Positions 26,110 through 34,805 of a stretch of DNA of 64,000 nucleotides are shown in pieces (within the stretch, counting starts at the first letter, position 1; each line of letters begins with the position of its first letter). The translations under genes were made by a program, and so were the position numbers. The notes beneath the pieces were generated by a model that did no database searches, had not been told where the DNA came from, and saw nothing but the letters and a program-made list of their open reading frames with translations. Source of the stretch: CAZSDU01 sp964429135 (GTDB taxonomy: Bacteria; Bacteroidota; Bacteroidia; Bacteroidales; FEN-979); assembly GCA_964429135.1 (NCBI GenBank), contig CAYSAU010000007.1, positions 62,001-126,000 of the forward strand, in the 5' to 3' direction.

Positions 26110-27795
26110 ATGAGAAACACAGTATTGATGATGTTGATCGCTTTTTTTCCGATCATCATATCTGCTCAGATTGCCCCTGATAAATATTTCATTGGATTCA
26201 GGGATAAAAACAATTCACCATACTCACTCGACCGTCCTCAGGAATTTCTTTCGCAACGGGCCGTTGAGCGGCGACAACGGCTTATGATTAGCCTTGAAGA
26301 GAACGACCTTCCAGTGATTTCAGATTATGTGGAGACCATCGCTAACCTTGGTGTCACTGTTATTAACCAGTCAAAATGGCTAAATGGAATTACGATTTTT
26401 ACAAACAATATAGCGCTGCTTGATACAATTTTATCACTTCCCTTCGTGTTGAATGTTGTAAAGGATAAAAACAAGTTCACAGAAAAAGAAACAGGGGAGG
26501 GGAGAAAAAATAAATTTGAGTGTGAAGATAGCTCAACATCTCTGATCAGGGAAATCATGTGCCAGCCATGGTCGGCCTTCTCCCATGGCGATAATTATGG
26601 AAGATCATACCGTCAAATCCAAATGGTCAACGGAGTTCAATTGCATCAGATGGGATACCGGGGAGAAGGAATGGTGATTGCAATTCTGGATGCCGGTTTT
26701 TTTCAGGTAAATACCCTGCCCGCATTTGACAGTCTCTGGCATCATGATCAGATTCTTGGAACCCGGGATTTTGTCAATCCAGGAAATGATGTCTTCCAGG
26801 AGCATCCGCATGGCATGGAAGTTTTGTCCGTGATGGGAGGGAACCTTCCGGGTCAACTGGTTGGAACAGCGCCAAAAGCTGGTTACTGGTTACTGAGATC
26901 GGAAGATAGTAATACGGAAAACTTAATCGAAGAATACAATTGGGTAACGGCGGCAGAATATGCCGACAGTGTCGGGGCAGATGTAATCAATTCATCGCTC
27001 GGGTATTCTACTTTTGATGATCCCTCTAAAGATCACCGCTGTTCTGATATGGACGGCAATACGACAGTGGTAACCCGCGGGGCCAATATCGCCGGAAGCA
27101 AAGGCATGATCGTAGTGAATAGCGCGGGCAATTCGGGGGGAACTTCATGGCGATGTATCAGTGCTCCTGCTGATGGTAATAGCGTCATGGGGATTGCAGC
27201 AGTTGATTCCCTGGGGCATTATGCTTATTTTAGTTCAAACGGAAAAGTTGATTCAAGAGTCAAACCTAATATTGCCGCAATGGGTAAAAATACCGTGGTG
27301 GCAGCTACGGGAGGCGGGATTATGCAGGCCAATGGAACCTCTTTTTCCGCTCCGGTCATTGCAGGAATGGTGGCATGTTTATGGCAGTCATCAGCGTTCA
27401 CTAATAATTATCAGATCATAAAGTCTATTGAAGTGAGTTCAAGTCAGTTTACAAGTCCGGATTCACTTCTGGGATATGGTATTCCTGATTTTGTTAAAGC
27501 TTTGAATTCCATATATTATAATCAGCTTAACCAAAGTAAAGCATTAATAATCTATCCCAATCCGTTTACCGAAGGATTTACCCTTGAATTTTTTTCTGAA
27601 CAGGACCAAATCATCGATATCATTCTGATGGATCAATTGGGGAGGGAGTGGCGTCAGCTTACAGGATTTCATTCCAGTGCAGGATTGAATCGTATTCCTT
27701 TCAATGGGTTAGAAAAGGTAAACCCGGGTTACTATTTTATAAAAATTAATGGAGAGAAAATATCCTTTGTGTCCAAATTGGTGAAGGTATTGTAA
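26110..27795 (+). CDS. S8 family serine protease with T9SS type A sorting domain
   Basis: 561 residues. Signal peptide MRNTVLMMLIAFFPIIISAQ. A propeptide-like segment follows (about 21-150). The subtilase domain has catalytic Asp194 (AILDAGFF), His234 (HPHGMEV), oxyanion Asn341 (SAGNSGG) and Ser411 (NGTSFSAP). The tail has IIYPNPFTEGFTLEF and GYYFIKING, the type A sorting domain. All triad residues are present, so it should be active and delivered to the surface by T9SS. The substrate is unknown. It is divergent from the DUF4301 operon, and no clear -7 box was found for it. Confidence 0.93.
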   Translation: MRNTVLMMLIAFFPIIISAQIAPDKYFIGFRDKNNSPYSLDRPQEFLSQRAVERRQRLMISLEENDLPVISDYVETIANLGVTVINQSKWLNGITIFTNNIALLDTILSLPFVLNVVKDKNKFTEKETGEGRKNKFECEDSSTSLIREIMCQPWSAFSHGDNYGRSYRQIQMVNGVQLHQMGYRGEGMVIAILDAGFFQVNTLPAFDSLWHHDQILGTRDFVNPGNDVFQEHPHGMEVLSVMGGNLPGQLVGTAPKAGYWLLRSEDSNTENLIEEYNWVTAAEYADSVGADVINSSLGYSTFDDPSKDHRCSDMDGNTTVVTRGANIAGSKGMIVVNSAGNSGGTSWRCISAPADGNSVMGIAAVDSLGHYAYFSSNGKVDSRVKPNIAAMGKNTVVAATGGGIMQANGTSFSAPVIAGMVACLWQSSAFTNNYQIIKSIEVSSSQFTSPDSLLGYGIPDFVKALNSIYYNQLNQSKALIIYPNPFTEGFTLEFFSEQDQIIDIILMDQLGREWRQLTGFHSSAGLNRIPFNGLEKVNPGYYFIKINGEKISFVSKLVKVL

Positions 27796-27796
27796 C

Positions 27797-28654
27797 TTAT
27801 CTTTCAATTCGTTTCGCTGAATAAACATAGCCATCCACAAGATTTACTTCATATCCGATGGATGCTAGGTGATCATTCAGTTCTTTCGGATCGTAACGTG
27901 TGACGGTAGCTTCATAATAAATCTGTTTGATCTTTGCTGTCATAACTGGTGTTATCGATTTAATTATTTCATATTCAGCACCTTCACAGTCAAGTTTAAG
28001 GATATCACATTTACCAGTTTTAGTAAGGTTAAGGGCATCCTGGAGGCTAATCAATTCAATTTCAACACTTCCCAGGCTTAATTCCTCCGGGTATATGGAA
28101 TGTGCTCCTGAATTTTTTTTATGGATGTAGAGTAATGAATGCCGTTTTTCGCCGGCTACACCCAATTGGAATGTTTTAATATTTTGAAAATTACTGCTTT
28201 GAATATTGAGGTTAAGGTAGTCATAATTTTTTTTAAATGGCTCGAAACAAAGTACTTCTGCCAAAGGGAAACGTTGTTTGAAATGAATGGTTGATAGACC
28301 AATATTTGCGCCTACATCGAGAATGGTGATTTCTTCTTTACTGCTTGCCTGATAATCGTACACTTTGAACAGAAATATTTCCCAGTAGATGTACACACTC
28401 ATAAAATCAGGGCAAAGAAAACTCCCTCCATTCTTTAAATGAAAACGGACGGGTTTGTTGTACAATCCGGGAAAAAGTTTTAAAAACACGGCAAAATAGA
28501 ACGAGAGGGGAGACTTTAAAACCTGTGTATTTTTACTGTATACTTCTTTTGAAAAAACATAATCTTTGACCCAGCTGACTTTCCATGAACCCATAGATAT
28601 AGAAATTAAGGAATAATATGGCATAAATGTATAAAATATTTGATAAAACCACAA
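27797..28654 (-). CDS. FkbM family methyltransferase
   Basis: 285 residues. The FkbM pattern is clear: ITILDVGANIGLSTIHFKQ (SAM-binding motif I), VLCFEPFKKNYDYLNLNI, IYPEELS, and CDILKLDCEGAEYEIIKSI. These enzymes methylate hydroxyls of sugars or other small substrates. In-frame ATGs at 28624 and 28594 are also possible starts. It is a single gene ending 1 nt from the convergent subtilase. The substrate is unknown. Confidence 0.86.
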   Translation of the reverse strand: MWFYQIFYTFMPYYSLISISMGSWKVSWVKDYVFSKEVYSKNTQVLKSPLSFYFAVFLKLFPGLYNKPVRFHLKNGGSFLCPDFMSVYIYWEIFLFKVYDYQASSKEEITILDVGANIGLSTIHFKQRFPLAEVLCFEPFKKNYDYLNLNIQSSNFQNIKTFQLGVAGEKRHSLLYIHKKNSGAHSIYPEELSLGSVEIELISLQDALNLTKTGKCDILKLDCEGAEYEIIKSITPVMTAKIKQIYYEATVTRYDPKELNDHLASIGYEVNLVDGYVYSAKRIER

Positions 28655-28861
28655 AACATTAAGTTTACAATTGTAATCTATTAATATTAAATCCCTGTAT
28701 ACAATCGTAATCAGATCAAATAATTAAATTTTAAAACATTGTTATTCAGTGAATAATAATGATTATTTAAATTATAAGATTAAATAAAATAAAAATAAAA
28801 TTATTGTTATTTATGATTGTAAACATTCTTGTAAATCGTTTACCTTTGTAGAAAAAAGGTC
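28655..28861. other. AT-rich intergenic region with palindromes
   Basis: 207 bp between the divergent FkbM and XRE genes. It is strongly AT-rich and codes for nothing evident. It holds a perfect 15-bp palindrome TTATTCAGTGAATAA (28742-28756) and, close to the XRE gene, GTAAATCGTTTAC (28831-28843) overlapping the -7 box. Another GTAAA copy lies at 28819-28823. Confidence 0.6.
28817..28848 (+). promoter_or_regulatory. Promoter and candidate operator of the XRE gene
   Basis: TTG (28817-28819), a 21-nt spacer, and TACCTTTG (28841-28848) form a Bacteroidota promoter. The perfect inverted repeat GTAAA-TCG-TTTAC (28831-28843) fills the spacer and overlaps the -7 box, the expected place for a repressor site. 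Autoregulation by the XRE protein is inferred. Confidence 0.6.
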
Positions 28862-29251
28862 ATGATTTCTCGAATTCAGGAAATAATGCAGGAAAAAAAA
28901 CTATCTCCTTCTCAATTTGCGGAGGAAATTGGTGTCCAACGTTCTGGGATTTCTCATATCCTTTCAGGGCGAAACAAACCCAGTCTTGAATTCATCTTAA
29001 AAATTCTGAATCGTTTTCCGGAAGTAAATACTGCCTGGCTCTTATTTGGAAAATATCAGGAGGAAGAAAAAGAACTCAGCAGAGAAACCAAAGTTAATCA
29101 ACCAATTTCAGAAATTTCGAAACCGAATATTCCTGAAACTGGATCTGTTTTTTCGAAAAAAATAATCCAAGAGGATAAAAAAATAGAAAAGATACTGGTC
29201 TTTTATCAGGACAGATCGTTCAGGGAATATTTTCCTGACAAAGAGGAATGA
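28862..29251 (+). CDS. XRE-family helix-turn-helix transcriptional regulator
   Basis: 129 residues. Residues 1-65 form a Cro/C1-type DNA-binding domain (MQEKKLSPSQFAEEIGVQRS, then GISHILSGRNKPSLEFILKI), with VNTAWLLFGK at its end. The rest is a charged Lys/Glu-rich tail without recognised domain, ending RSFREYFPDKEE. It has the length of chromosomal single-domain regulators in Bacteroidota. Its stop abuts the ndk stop within the palindrome TGATCA. Targets are unknown; the palindrome in its own promoter suggests self-control. Confidence 0.88.
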   Translation: MISRIQEIMQEKKLSPSQFAEEIGVQRSGISHILSGRNKPSLEFILKILNRFPEVNTAWLLFGKYQEEEKELSRETKVNQPISEISKPNIPETGSVFSKKIIQEDKKIEKILVFYQDRSFREYFPDKEE

Positions 29252-29662
29252 TCATTGTTGCTCAAGGAGGGAAAAGAAGAAATTACTTTCTCTTTCAGCG
29301 CTTTCATCGCTATCCGATCCATGGATGGCATTCTCCCTTACATTTTTTCCGAATTGTTTCCGGATGGTACCTGGATTTGCTTTTTCAGGGTCTGTAGCTC
29401 CGATCAGGTCACGAAACGAATTTACTGCATTTTCTTTTTCCAGAATTGCTGCTATTACGGGGCCGGATGACATGAAGTTTACCAGTTCATCGTAAAATGG
29501 TTTGCCTTCATGCATTTCATAGAACGTACCGGCTTTTTCTCGATTCAGTTTGACCAATTTCAAAGCCTTGATTTTGAATCCTGCAGCTTCAATCTGTGTT
29601 AAAATGCTGCCTGTGTATCCACTGCTAAATGCCGAGGGTTTTATCATCGTAAAAGTTTTCAT
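29252..29662 (-). CDS. ndk: Nucleoside-diphosphate kinase
   Basis: Moves the gamma phosphate between nucleoside triphosphates and diphosphates. 136 residues from ATG 29662 (MKTFTMIKPSAF); ATG 29671 adds three residues. The phospho-accepting His is in NAIHGSDS, and the terminal SAERESNFFF follows the family. ATP-site residues RDLIGATDP and PGTIR are present. Single gene. Confidence 0.95.
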   Translation of the reverse strand: MKTFTMIKPSAFSSGYTGSILTQIEAAGFKIKALKLVKLNREKAGTFYEMHEGKPFYDELVNFMSSGPVIAAILEKENAVNSFRDLIGATDPEKANPGTIRKQFGKNVRENAIHGSDSDESAERESNFFFSLLEQQ

Positions 29663-29695
29663 CCCATTCATGATAGAAGTATTGTATCAGGCTGA

Positions 29696-29703
29696 CAAAA
29701 ATA
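29696..29703 (-). promoter_or_regulatory. -7 promoter box for ndk
   Basis: TATTTTTG on the minus strand, 33 nt before ATG 29662; back to back with the nrnA promoter. Confidence 0.55.
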
Positions 29704-29726
29704 GCATTTTAATTTTAAATAATCCG

Positions 29727-29734
29727 TATTTTTG
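29727..29734 (+). promoter_or_regulatory. -7 promoter box for nrnA
   Basis: TATTTTTG, 25 nt before the TTG start at 29760; matches TAnnTTTG. Confidence 0.55.
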
Positions 29735-29759
29735 TGACACCTAAAAATGGAGTAAATAT

Positions 29760-30779
29760 TTGGAAAATACTGATTTTCAGAAGATCAATGATCTTTTAAC
29801 CCAGCCCGCAAGCATACTCATTACCACCCATACCAATCCTGATGGGGATGCCATTGGTTCAAGTCTGGCTTTATCTGCATATTTATTAAAAAAGCATCAT
29901 CAGGTAAAAATTATAGTACCTGATCCCTTTCCGGAGTTTTTAACCTGGATGCCGGGACAGGAGAATGTTTTAATTTTCAAACAGGATCCTGATAAGTGTA
30001 ACTCCATCATTGGGGAAGCAGATATGGTTTTTTGTCTGGATTTCAATCATCTTAATCGCCTCAATGAAGCCGGGGTCCAGATCATGAAATCAAAAGCAAA
30101 GAAAATTTTGATTGATCATCACCTTTCTCCTTCTTCCCATTTTGACCTGAAAATATCAATTCCGGATACTTCGTCAACTTCAGAGCTGATTTATGATTTT
30201 ATCCTCGCTTCAGGTGACCATGCCTTGCTGGATAAGTCTATTGCTGCCTGTATTTATGCCGGGATCGTTACTGACACGGGTTCATTCAGCTATTCCTGTA
30301 ATTATGTTAAAACTTATGAAATTGTTGCTGATCTATACCGATTAGGGATTGACGGAGAACATATTCACCGATTGATTTATGATACCTATTCAGAGAAGCG
30401 CTTACGTCTGCTGGGCTATTCTATCAGCGACAAACTGGTGGTTTTGCCTGATTATCACACCGCATACATTAGCTTAAGCAGGGAGGAACTGGATCGCTTT
30501 GATTACCAGGTTGGTGATACGGAAGGAGTGGTTAATTATGCCCTTTCGATGAAGAATATCAACCTGGCAGCCTTATTTATGGACAGGGACGGACAGGTGA
30601 AAATATCATTCAGATCAAAGGGGAATTTTTCGGTGGACGAATTAGCCAGAAAATACTTCAATGGCGGAGGGCATTCCAATGCTTCAGGCGCAAATTGCGA
30701 TACCAGTCTGGAAGAAACGCTCAGGATTTTTCTCGATATTCTTCCGAAATTTCAGAAGCAATTGAAATCAGTATATTAA
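29760..30779 (+). CDS. nrnA: DHH/DHHA1 phosphoesterase, NrnA-type nano-RNase/pAp phosphatase, TTG start
   Basis: Degrades short oligoribonucleotides and 3'-phosphoadenosine 5'-phosphate. 339 residues. DHH-domain motifs: THTNPDGDAIGSSLAL, VFCLDFNHLNR, LIDHHLSP and GIVTDTGSFSYS (metal-binding Asp and His). The DHHA1 tail has VKISFRSKGNFSVDELA and FNGGGHSNASGA. The start is TTG: a nearby ATG at 29747 is out of frame and stops at once, GGAG lies 7 nt upstream of TTG, and the next in-frame ATG would remove the catalytic N-terminus. The gldI-like gene follows by 9 nt. Confidence 0.93.
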   Translation: MENTDFQKINDLLTQPASILITTHTNPDGDAIGSSLALSAYLLKKHHQVKIIVPDPFPEFLTWMPGQENVLIFKQDPDKCNSIIGEADMVFCLDFNHLNRLNEAGVQIMKSKAKKILIDHHLSPSSHFDLKISIPDTSSTSELIYDFILASGDHALLDKSIAACIYAGIVTDTGSFSYSCNYVKTYEIVADLYRLGIDGEHIHRLIYDTYSEKRLRLLGYSISDKLVVLPDYHTAYISLSREELDRFDYQVGDTEGVVNYALSMKNINLAALFMDRDGQVKISFRSKGNFSVDELARKYFNGGGHSNASGANCDTSLEETLRIFLDILPKFQKQLKSVY

Positions 30780-30788
30780 CTGCTGAAA

Positions 30789-31334
30789 ATGGAACATTTT
30801 CTGCTCAGAATTATAGCTCCCGCAGTTTGTGCTTTGGCTATACTGTATTCATGCCAAAATGATCCGTCTCTTGTAAAAACAACTTCTCCGCTTCGAATGA
30901 TGGACGATACTTTATTAAACATGAATAAAAAAATAGTGGAAAAAGAAAGTCAGGAGATTGATGATTTTATTGCCCGTTATCAATGGAAGATGAAGATTAC
31001 TTCAACGGGTCTGAGGTACATGATCTATAAAGAAGGGAAAGGGAATAAGGCCTTGGTGGGCAGTTTTGTTAAGTTCCGTTACTCCCTCAAACTTTTAACT
31101 GGAAAGACCCTAACGGAAAATAATCATATGGTGATCAAGGAAATTCAATTGGGACGAGGAATGACAGAGCCTGGCCTGGAAGAAGGCATTCTCCTACTGC
31201 GTGAAGGAGATCTGGCAAAATTTATTGTACCTTCGCATCTTGCCTATGGTTTACTGGGGAATTTGAAAGACATTCCGGAAAGAGCATCATTGGTGTATGA
31301 TGTTCAATTGCTGGAGGTCAGGAAAGCTCCTTGA
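30789..31334 (+). CDS. FKBP-type peptidyl-prolyl isomerase lipoprotein, GldI-like
   Basis: 181 residues. A lipoprotein signal ends at Cys22 (AILYSC). After a helical linker (45-65), an FKBP domain begins at ITSTGLRYMIYKEGKG and continues with VKFRYSLKLLTGKTL, GLEEGILLLREGD and FIVPSHLAYG. The length, lipobox, and position behind the DHH phosphoesterase fit GldI, the gliding-motility/T9SS-associated isomerase. The FKBP pocket is less canonical than in the neighbour. A motility role is inferred. Confidence 0.82.
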   Translation: MEHFLLRIIAPAVCALAILYSCQNDPSLVKTTSPLRMMDDTLLNMNKKIVEKESQEIDDFIARYQWKMKITSTGLRYMIYKEGKGNKALVGSFVKFRYSLKLLTGKTLTENNHMVIKEIQLGRGMTEPGLEEGILLLREGDLAKFIVPSHLAYGLLGNLKDIPERASLVYDVQLLEVRKAP

Positions 31335-31524
31335 AAACCAATAAAAGTTTATGGACTGGATTAAATCAATGAATGTTAATTTTTAACATGATTTTAAGTT
31401 AAAAAGATGTTGAAAAAAACAAAAGAATTGAAGTTTCCGTGAATGAAGGACTTTGTATCTTGAGCTTTTAAAAATAGCAGATAATTTAAACTAAATATTC
31501 ACTTAATTGATTAAAAACCAGATT
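31335..31524. other. Intergenic region with AT-rich inverted repeats
   Basis: 190 bp, no coding evidence. It contains a perfect repeat ATGTTAA-TTT-TTAACAT (31373-31389) and TTTTAA-G-TTAAAA (31392-31404). Weak AT stems without a T-tract argue against a strong terminator. TATCTTGA near 31456 is only an imperfect -7 box for the next gene. Confidence 0.4.
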
Positions 31525-32823
31525 ATGAAAAGATTGTTTTTGAATTCGTTAGCCATTTTTGTACTGATTGCCTTTGCTTCTCTTGCTTGTTCTTCGAAAT
31601 ATGCAGGTTATGAAAAATCGGCTTCAGGTTTGTATTACAAGCTTTATAAAGTTGGTGAAGATACCCTGAAACCAAAGCTTGGCGATTGGGTTTCGCTGAA
31701 TATGCGGTATGTTTATAAAGATTCTGTCCTTTTCGACAGCAAAAAAGCCATGGGAAGTCCAGTTCGTTTTCAGCTGCCTCAATCTGATTTCAAGGGAGAT
31801 ATCTACGAAGGGATTCAAATGATGACTGCCGGGGATAGTGCTTCTTTCATTCTCAATGCAGACTCATTATTCTTTAAAACATTTCGCCAGAAAACGAGAC
31901 CTTCATTTGTCGATTCCAATAGCGTCATCTATTTTTACATCACCCTCTTATCGGTTGATTCACCACAAAGTTTAATGAAAAAGGAGGAAGTTGCATTGCA
32001 ACAATATATTCAGGATCAGAAAATAACCATTGAACCCTTGCCATCCGGACTGTATTATATTGAACAACAAGCAGGGAAAGGCGCAAGCATTGATTCTGGC
32101 TGTTGGGTGAAGATACACTTTAAAGTGTCCCTTATTGATGGAAAGCAGATTTTCTCCTCCTATGAACAACCAGAACCCATAAAATTCGAATTTGGAAAGA
32201 GGTTTGACACCCAGGGAATGGAAGAAGGCGTGAAAAAGTTGAAAAAAGGTGGGAAAGCTAAACTGATCGTCCCTTCCCAAATAGGATTTGGTGAAATGGG
32301 CAGGGGAGCTATTGTTCCTCCATATTCCACTCTGATTTATGATGTTGAGATTGTGGATGTGCAATCAAAAGCTGAACACGAGAAAGAACTGGCCGATGCC
32401 AAGAAAAAAGAACAGATAAAACTGGAAACAAACAAACAGCAGGAAACCATGTTAAGAGAGAAATATTTAAAAGAACATAATATCACTGCCAAACCAACTC
32501 CCAGCGGTCTTATCTATGTTGAAAAAGCAAAAGGAAGCGGAGCAAAAGCCATGGCTGGTAAAAAAGTATCGGTGCATTATACGGGAACCCTGCTTAACGG
32601 AACAAAATTCGATTCTTCCCGCGACAGAAATCAGCCCTTCGAATTTGAACTGGGAAAAGGTCAGGTAATCAAAGGTTGGGATGAAGGGATTGCCCTGATG
32701 AATGTCGGAGGTAAAGCTACTCTTATCATCCCATCTTCCATTGGATACGGCGAACGTGATATGGGAACCATACCACCCTATTCCACCCTGGTATTTGACG
32801 TGGAGTTATTGGATATTAAGTAA
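31525..32823 (+). CDS. Lipoprotein with three tandem FKBP-type domains
   Basis: 432 residues from ATG 31525 (an earlier TTG at 31507 is less likely). Lipoprotein signal with Cys22 (FASLAC). Domain 1 (about 30-145) is divergent, GLYYKLYKVGEDTLKPKLGD, and lacks the usual pocket residues. Domain 2 (about 170-285) has GLYYIEQQAGKGA, GMEEGVKKLKKGG and PSQIGFGE. Domain 3 (about 320-432) is the most canonical: VHYTGTLLNGTKFDSSRDR, GQVIKGWDEGIALM, PSSIGYGERDMG and PPYSTLVFDVELLD. A charged helix joins 2 and 3. Likely a periplasmic prolyl isomerase and chaperone in which domain 3 holds the activity. Confidence 0.9.
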   Translation: MKRLFLNSLAIFVLIAFASLACSSKYAGYEKSASGLYYKLYKVGEDTLKPKLGDWVSLNMRYVYKDSVLFDSKKAMGSPVRFQLPQSDFKGDIYEGIQMMTAGDSASFILNADSLFFKTFRQKTRPSFVDSNSVIYFYITLLSVDSPQSLMKKEEVALQQYIQDQKITIEPLPSGLYYIEQQAGKGASIDSGCWVKIHFKVSLIDGKQIFSSYEQPEPIKFEFGKRFDTQGMEEGVKKLKKGGKAKLIVPSQIGFGEMGRGAIVPPYSTLIYDVEIVDVQSKAEHEKELADAKKKEQIKLETNKQQETMLREKYLKEHNITAKPTPSGLIYVEKAKGSGAKAMAGKKVSVHYTGTLLNGTKFDSSRDRNQPFEFELGKGQVIKGWDEGIALMNVGGKATLIIPSSIGYGERDMGTIPPYSTLVFDVELLDIK

Positions 32824-32841
32824 TCCATAATCCTTATTCAT

Positions 32842-33882
32842 TTGAAAAATTTTTTATTTGTCTTTTATCTTTTTCTTTTGGGATTATCTACTCCGGTGGT
32901 TGCCTTGATACCCGATTTCACTGCCAATAAGGTTTGTCTCGGGCAGGTGACCACCTTAGTAGATCATTCAACTCCCTCGGATAGTATTCAATACCGGTTA
33001 TGGGATCTTAATGGCGACGGGTATTTCGGTGATGATACCGGCAGGGTCGTAACCCATTTTTTTTCCGTTGCGGGGAAGCACAATGTAGGATTGAAAATAA
33101 TTACCCATACAGGCTATGCAAAAGCCATCTATAAATTTGTTCTCGTTACTTCAGTCGATGCTGATTTCACTTTTATTCCCAACTGCATTAACCAAGCTGT
33201 TTATTTTTTTGACCGCTCCCAACTGATCATGGATACCGTCCAAAATTACACTTGGAACTTTGGGGATGGAAGCTTGCCGAATAATGAAAAAAACCCGATT
33301 CACTATTTCACCTCTGCTGGGGAGTACATTACTAAATTTATTGTCCTGACGAGGTCTGGTTGTTTAGACACAGCGGAACAGAACATTATCATTCCACCCT
33401 TACCCGAGTATTCCCTTGTTTTTTCAGGTGATACCAGCTTTATTGAAGGAGATAGCGTCATTGCTTCCATTGTCGGAGACAATGATAGCATATTATGGTC
33501 AACAGATCAAACCAGTAGTTCAATCGTGATAAAACAGCAGGGGAATTATTGGGTCAGGGTTTTTAAAAATGGCTGTTCTAAACAAACTGACTTTCATATC
33601 ACCGTGAAACAATATGGAACGAATCCTGTCATAACGACTCTATTCACTCCAAATGGTGACGGATATAACGACCGATGGGAAATACTCAATCTGCACAAGG
33701 TCGGTCCCTGTGTCGTCAATGTCTATGACCGTTGGGGAACTCAGGTGTTTTTCAATAATGATTACCAGAATGAATGGAACGGAACCTATCAGGGGAAAGT
33801 GCTGTCTAATGATACGTATTTTTATTTTGTCCGTTGTTTTGATGGAAAATTATATAAAGGGACAGTTAACATCTTGAAATGA
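32842..33882 (+). CDS. PKD protein with T9SS type B (gliding-motility-associated) C-terminal domain, TTG start
   Basis: 346 residues. TTG at 32842 is taken as start because it alone gives a full signal peptide ((M)KNFLFVFYLFLLGLSTPVVA). Two PKD-type domains follow (IQYRLWDLNGDGYFGDD; NYTWNFGDGSLPNNEKNPIH). The C-terminal 85 residues are the type B sorting domain: FTPNGDGYNDRWEILNL, VNVYDRWGTQVF, WNGTYQGK, and YFYFVRCFDGKLYKGTVNI. Type B substrates are usually encoded next to a PorP/SprF gene, as here: stop and next ATG overlap by 4 nt. Confidence 0.9.
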   Translation: MKNFLFVFYLFLLGLSTPVVALIPDFTANKVCLGQVTTLVDHSTPSDSIQYRLWDLNGDGYFGDDTGRVVTHFFSVAGKHNVGLKIITHTGYAKAIYKFVLVTSVDADFTFIPNCINQAVYFFDRSQLIMDTVQNYTWNFGDGSLPNNEKNPIHYFTSAGEYITKFIVLTRSGCLDTAEQNIIIPPLPEYSLVFSGDTSFIEGDSVIASIVGDNDSILWSTDQTSSSIVIKQQGNYWVRVFKNGCSKQTDFHITVKQYGTNPVITTLFTPNGDGYNDRWEILNLHKVGPCVVNVYDRWGTQVFFNNDYQNEWNGTYQGKVLSNDTYFYFVRCFDGKLYKGTVNILK

Positions 33883-34805
33883 AAAAGGCTTTCCATATAG
33901 TCCTGCTTATGATGGGCTTTTTTTCCGGAGGATTTTCACAACCCTTTCCGATATTAGATAATTACTTATTTAACCCTGTCTCCATTTCTCCAGCATTTAC
34001 AGGAAAAACTAATCTTTTTCAAGCATTTCTTACTTATCGTAACGAATGGGTGAATATTCCCGGTGGCCCGATTGTCGGTGCTTTGAATGTTGATGGTGCC
34101 CTGAATAAAAATATGGGAATAGGAGGGAATATTCAGATCAATAAAGCCGGGCCGCTAACGAACTTCATGGGAAATCTTAATTATGCCTATCACCTTCAGC
34201 TTGCAAAGGAGCATTTTTTAAGTTTCGCCGTTAATGTATCCGTTTATCAGAATTCCATTGATCTCGACCATTCGATCGTTGGGAGCAGTGACGACCCCTT
34301 GCTTCAAAGTGGAAAAAGGTCGGAAACTTATATGAACGTTGGAACAAGTCTTCTTTATACATGGAAAGACCTGAATGTTTGCATTGGATTCCCGGTTTTA
34401 TTCAACAATAAATCATTTTATAATCAGGATTTGTACCATCATGTTCTGACCATGGACAGAAACTGGCTTTTCTATACCAATTATACGCTTGATTTAAAGT
34501 CGGATTGGAAATTGAAATTTGACCTGCTGTACCGAAATACACAATACACTCCATGGACAATTGAGTTCAGTACGATGGTAAAATATCACGATAGTTATTG
34601 GTTAGGCGTATTATACAGAAAAAGCAATATCATCGGAATTACAGCCGGACTAGCCATCGTCAATGCTTTGGTCATCAATTATAATTATGAGTTTTCGGGA
34701 TCTGCATTACTTGGAAATAGTGCGGGAACCCATGAGATCTCTGTGGGTTATATGCTGAAGAGAAAAACGGTTTCTCTTAAAATTAAAGACTATAATACAA
34801 AATGA
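33879..34805 (+). CDS. PorP/SprF family type IX secretion membrane protein
   Basis: 308 residues. Signal peptide MKKAFHIVLLMMGFFSGGFSQ, then the family N-terminus NYLFNPVSISPAFTGKTNLFQAFLTYRNEW and GGPIVGALNVDGALNKNMGIGGNI. The rest is an outer-membrane beta-barrel pattern. SprF-type members are needed for secretion or attachment of the type B protein encoded beside them. It overlaps both neighbours by 4 nt (ATGA), so all three proteins are probably made in step. Confidence 0.93.
   Translation: MKKAFHIVLLMMGFFSGGFSQPFPILDNYLFNPVSISPAFTGKTNLFQAFLTYRNEWVNIPGGPIVGALNVDGALNKNMGIGGNIQINKAGPLTNFMGNLNYAYHLQLAKEHFLSFAVNVSVYQNSIDLDHSIVGSSDDPLLQSGKRSETYMNVGTSLLYTWKDLNVCIGFPVLFNNKSFYNQDLYHHVLTMDRNWLFYTNYTLDLKSDWKLKFDLLYRNTQYTPWTIEFSTMVKYHDSYWLGVLYRKSNIIGITAGLAIVNALVINYNYEFSGSALLGNSAGTHEISVGYMLKRKTVSLKIKDYNTK

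Noticed and set aside
31373..31404. AT-rich inverted repeats as a terminator after the gldI-like gene
   Set aside because: Stems are AT only and no T-run follows; kept as an unexplained repeat rather than a terminator.
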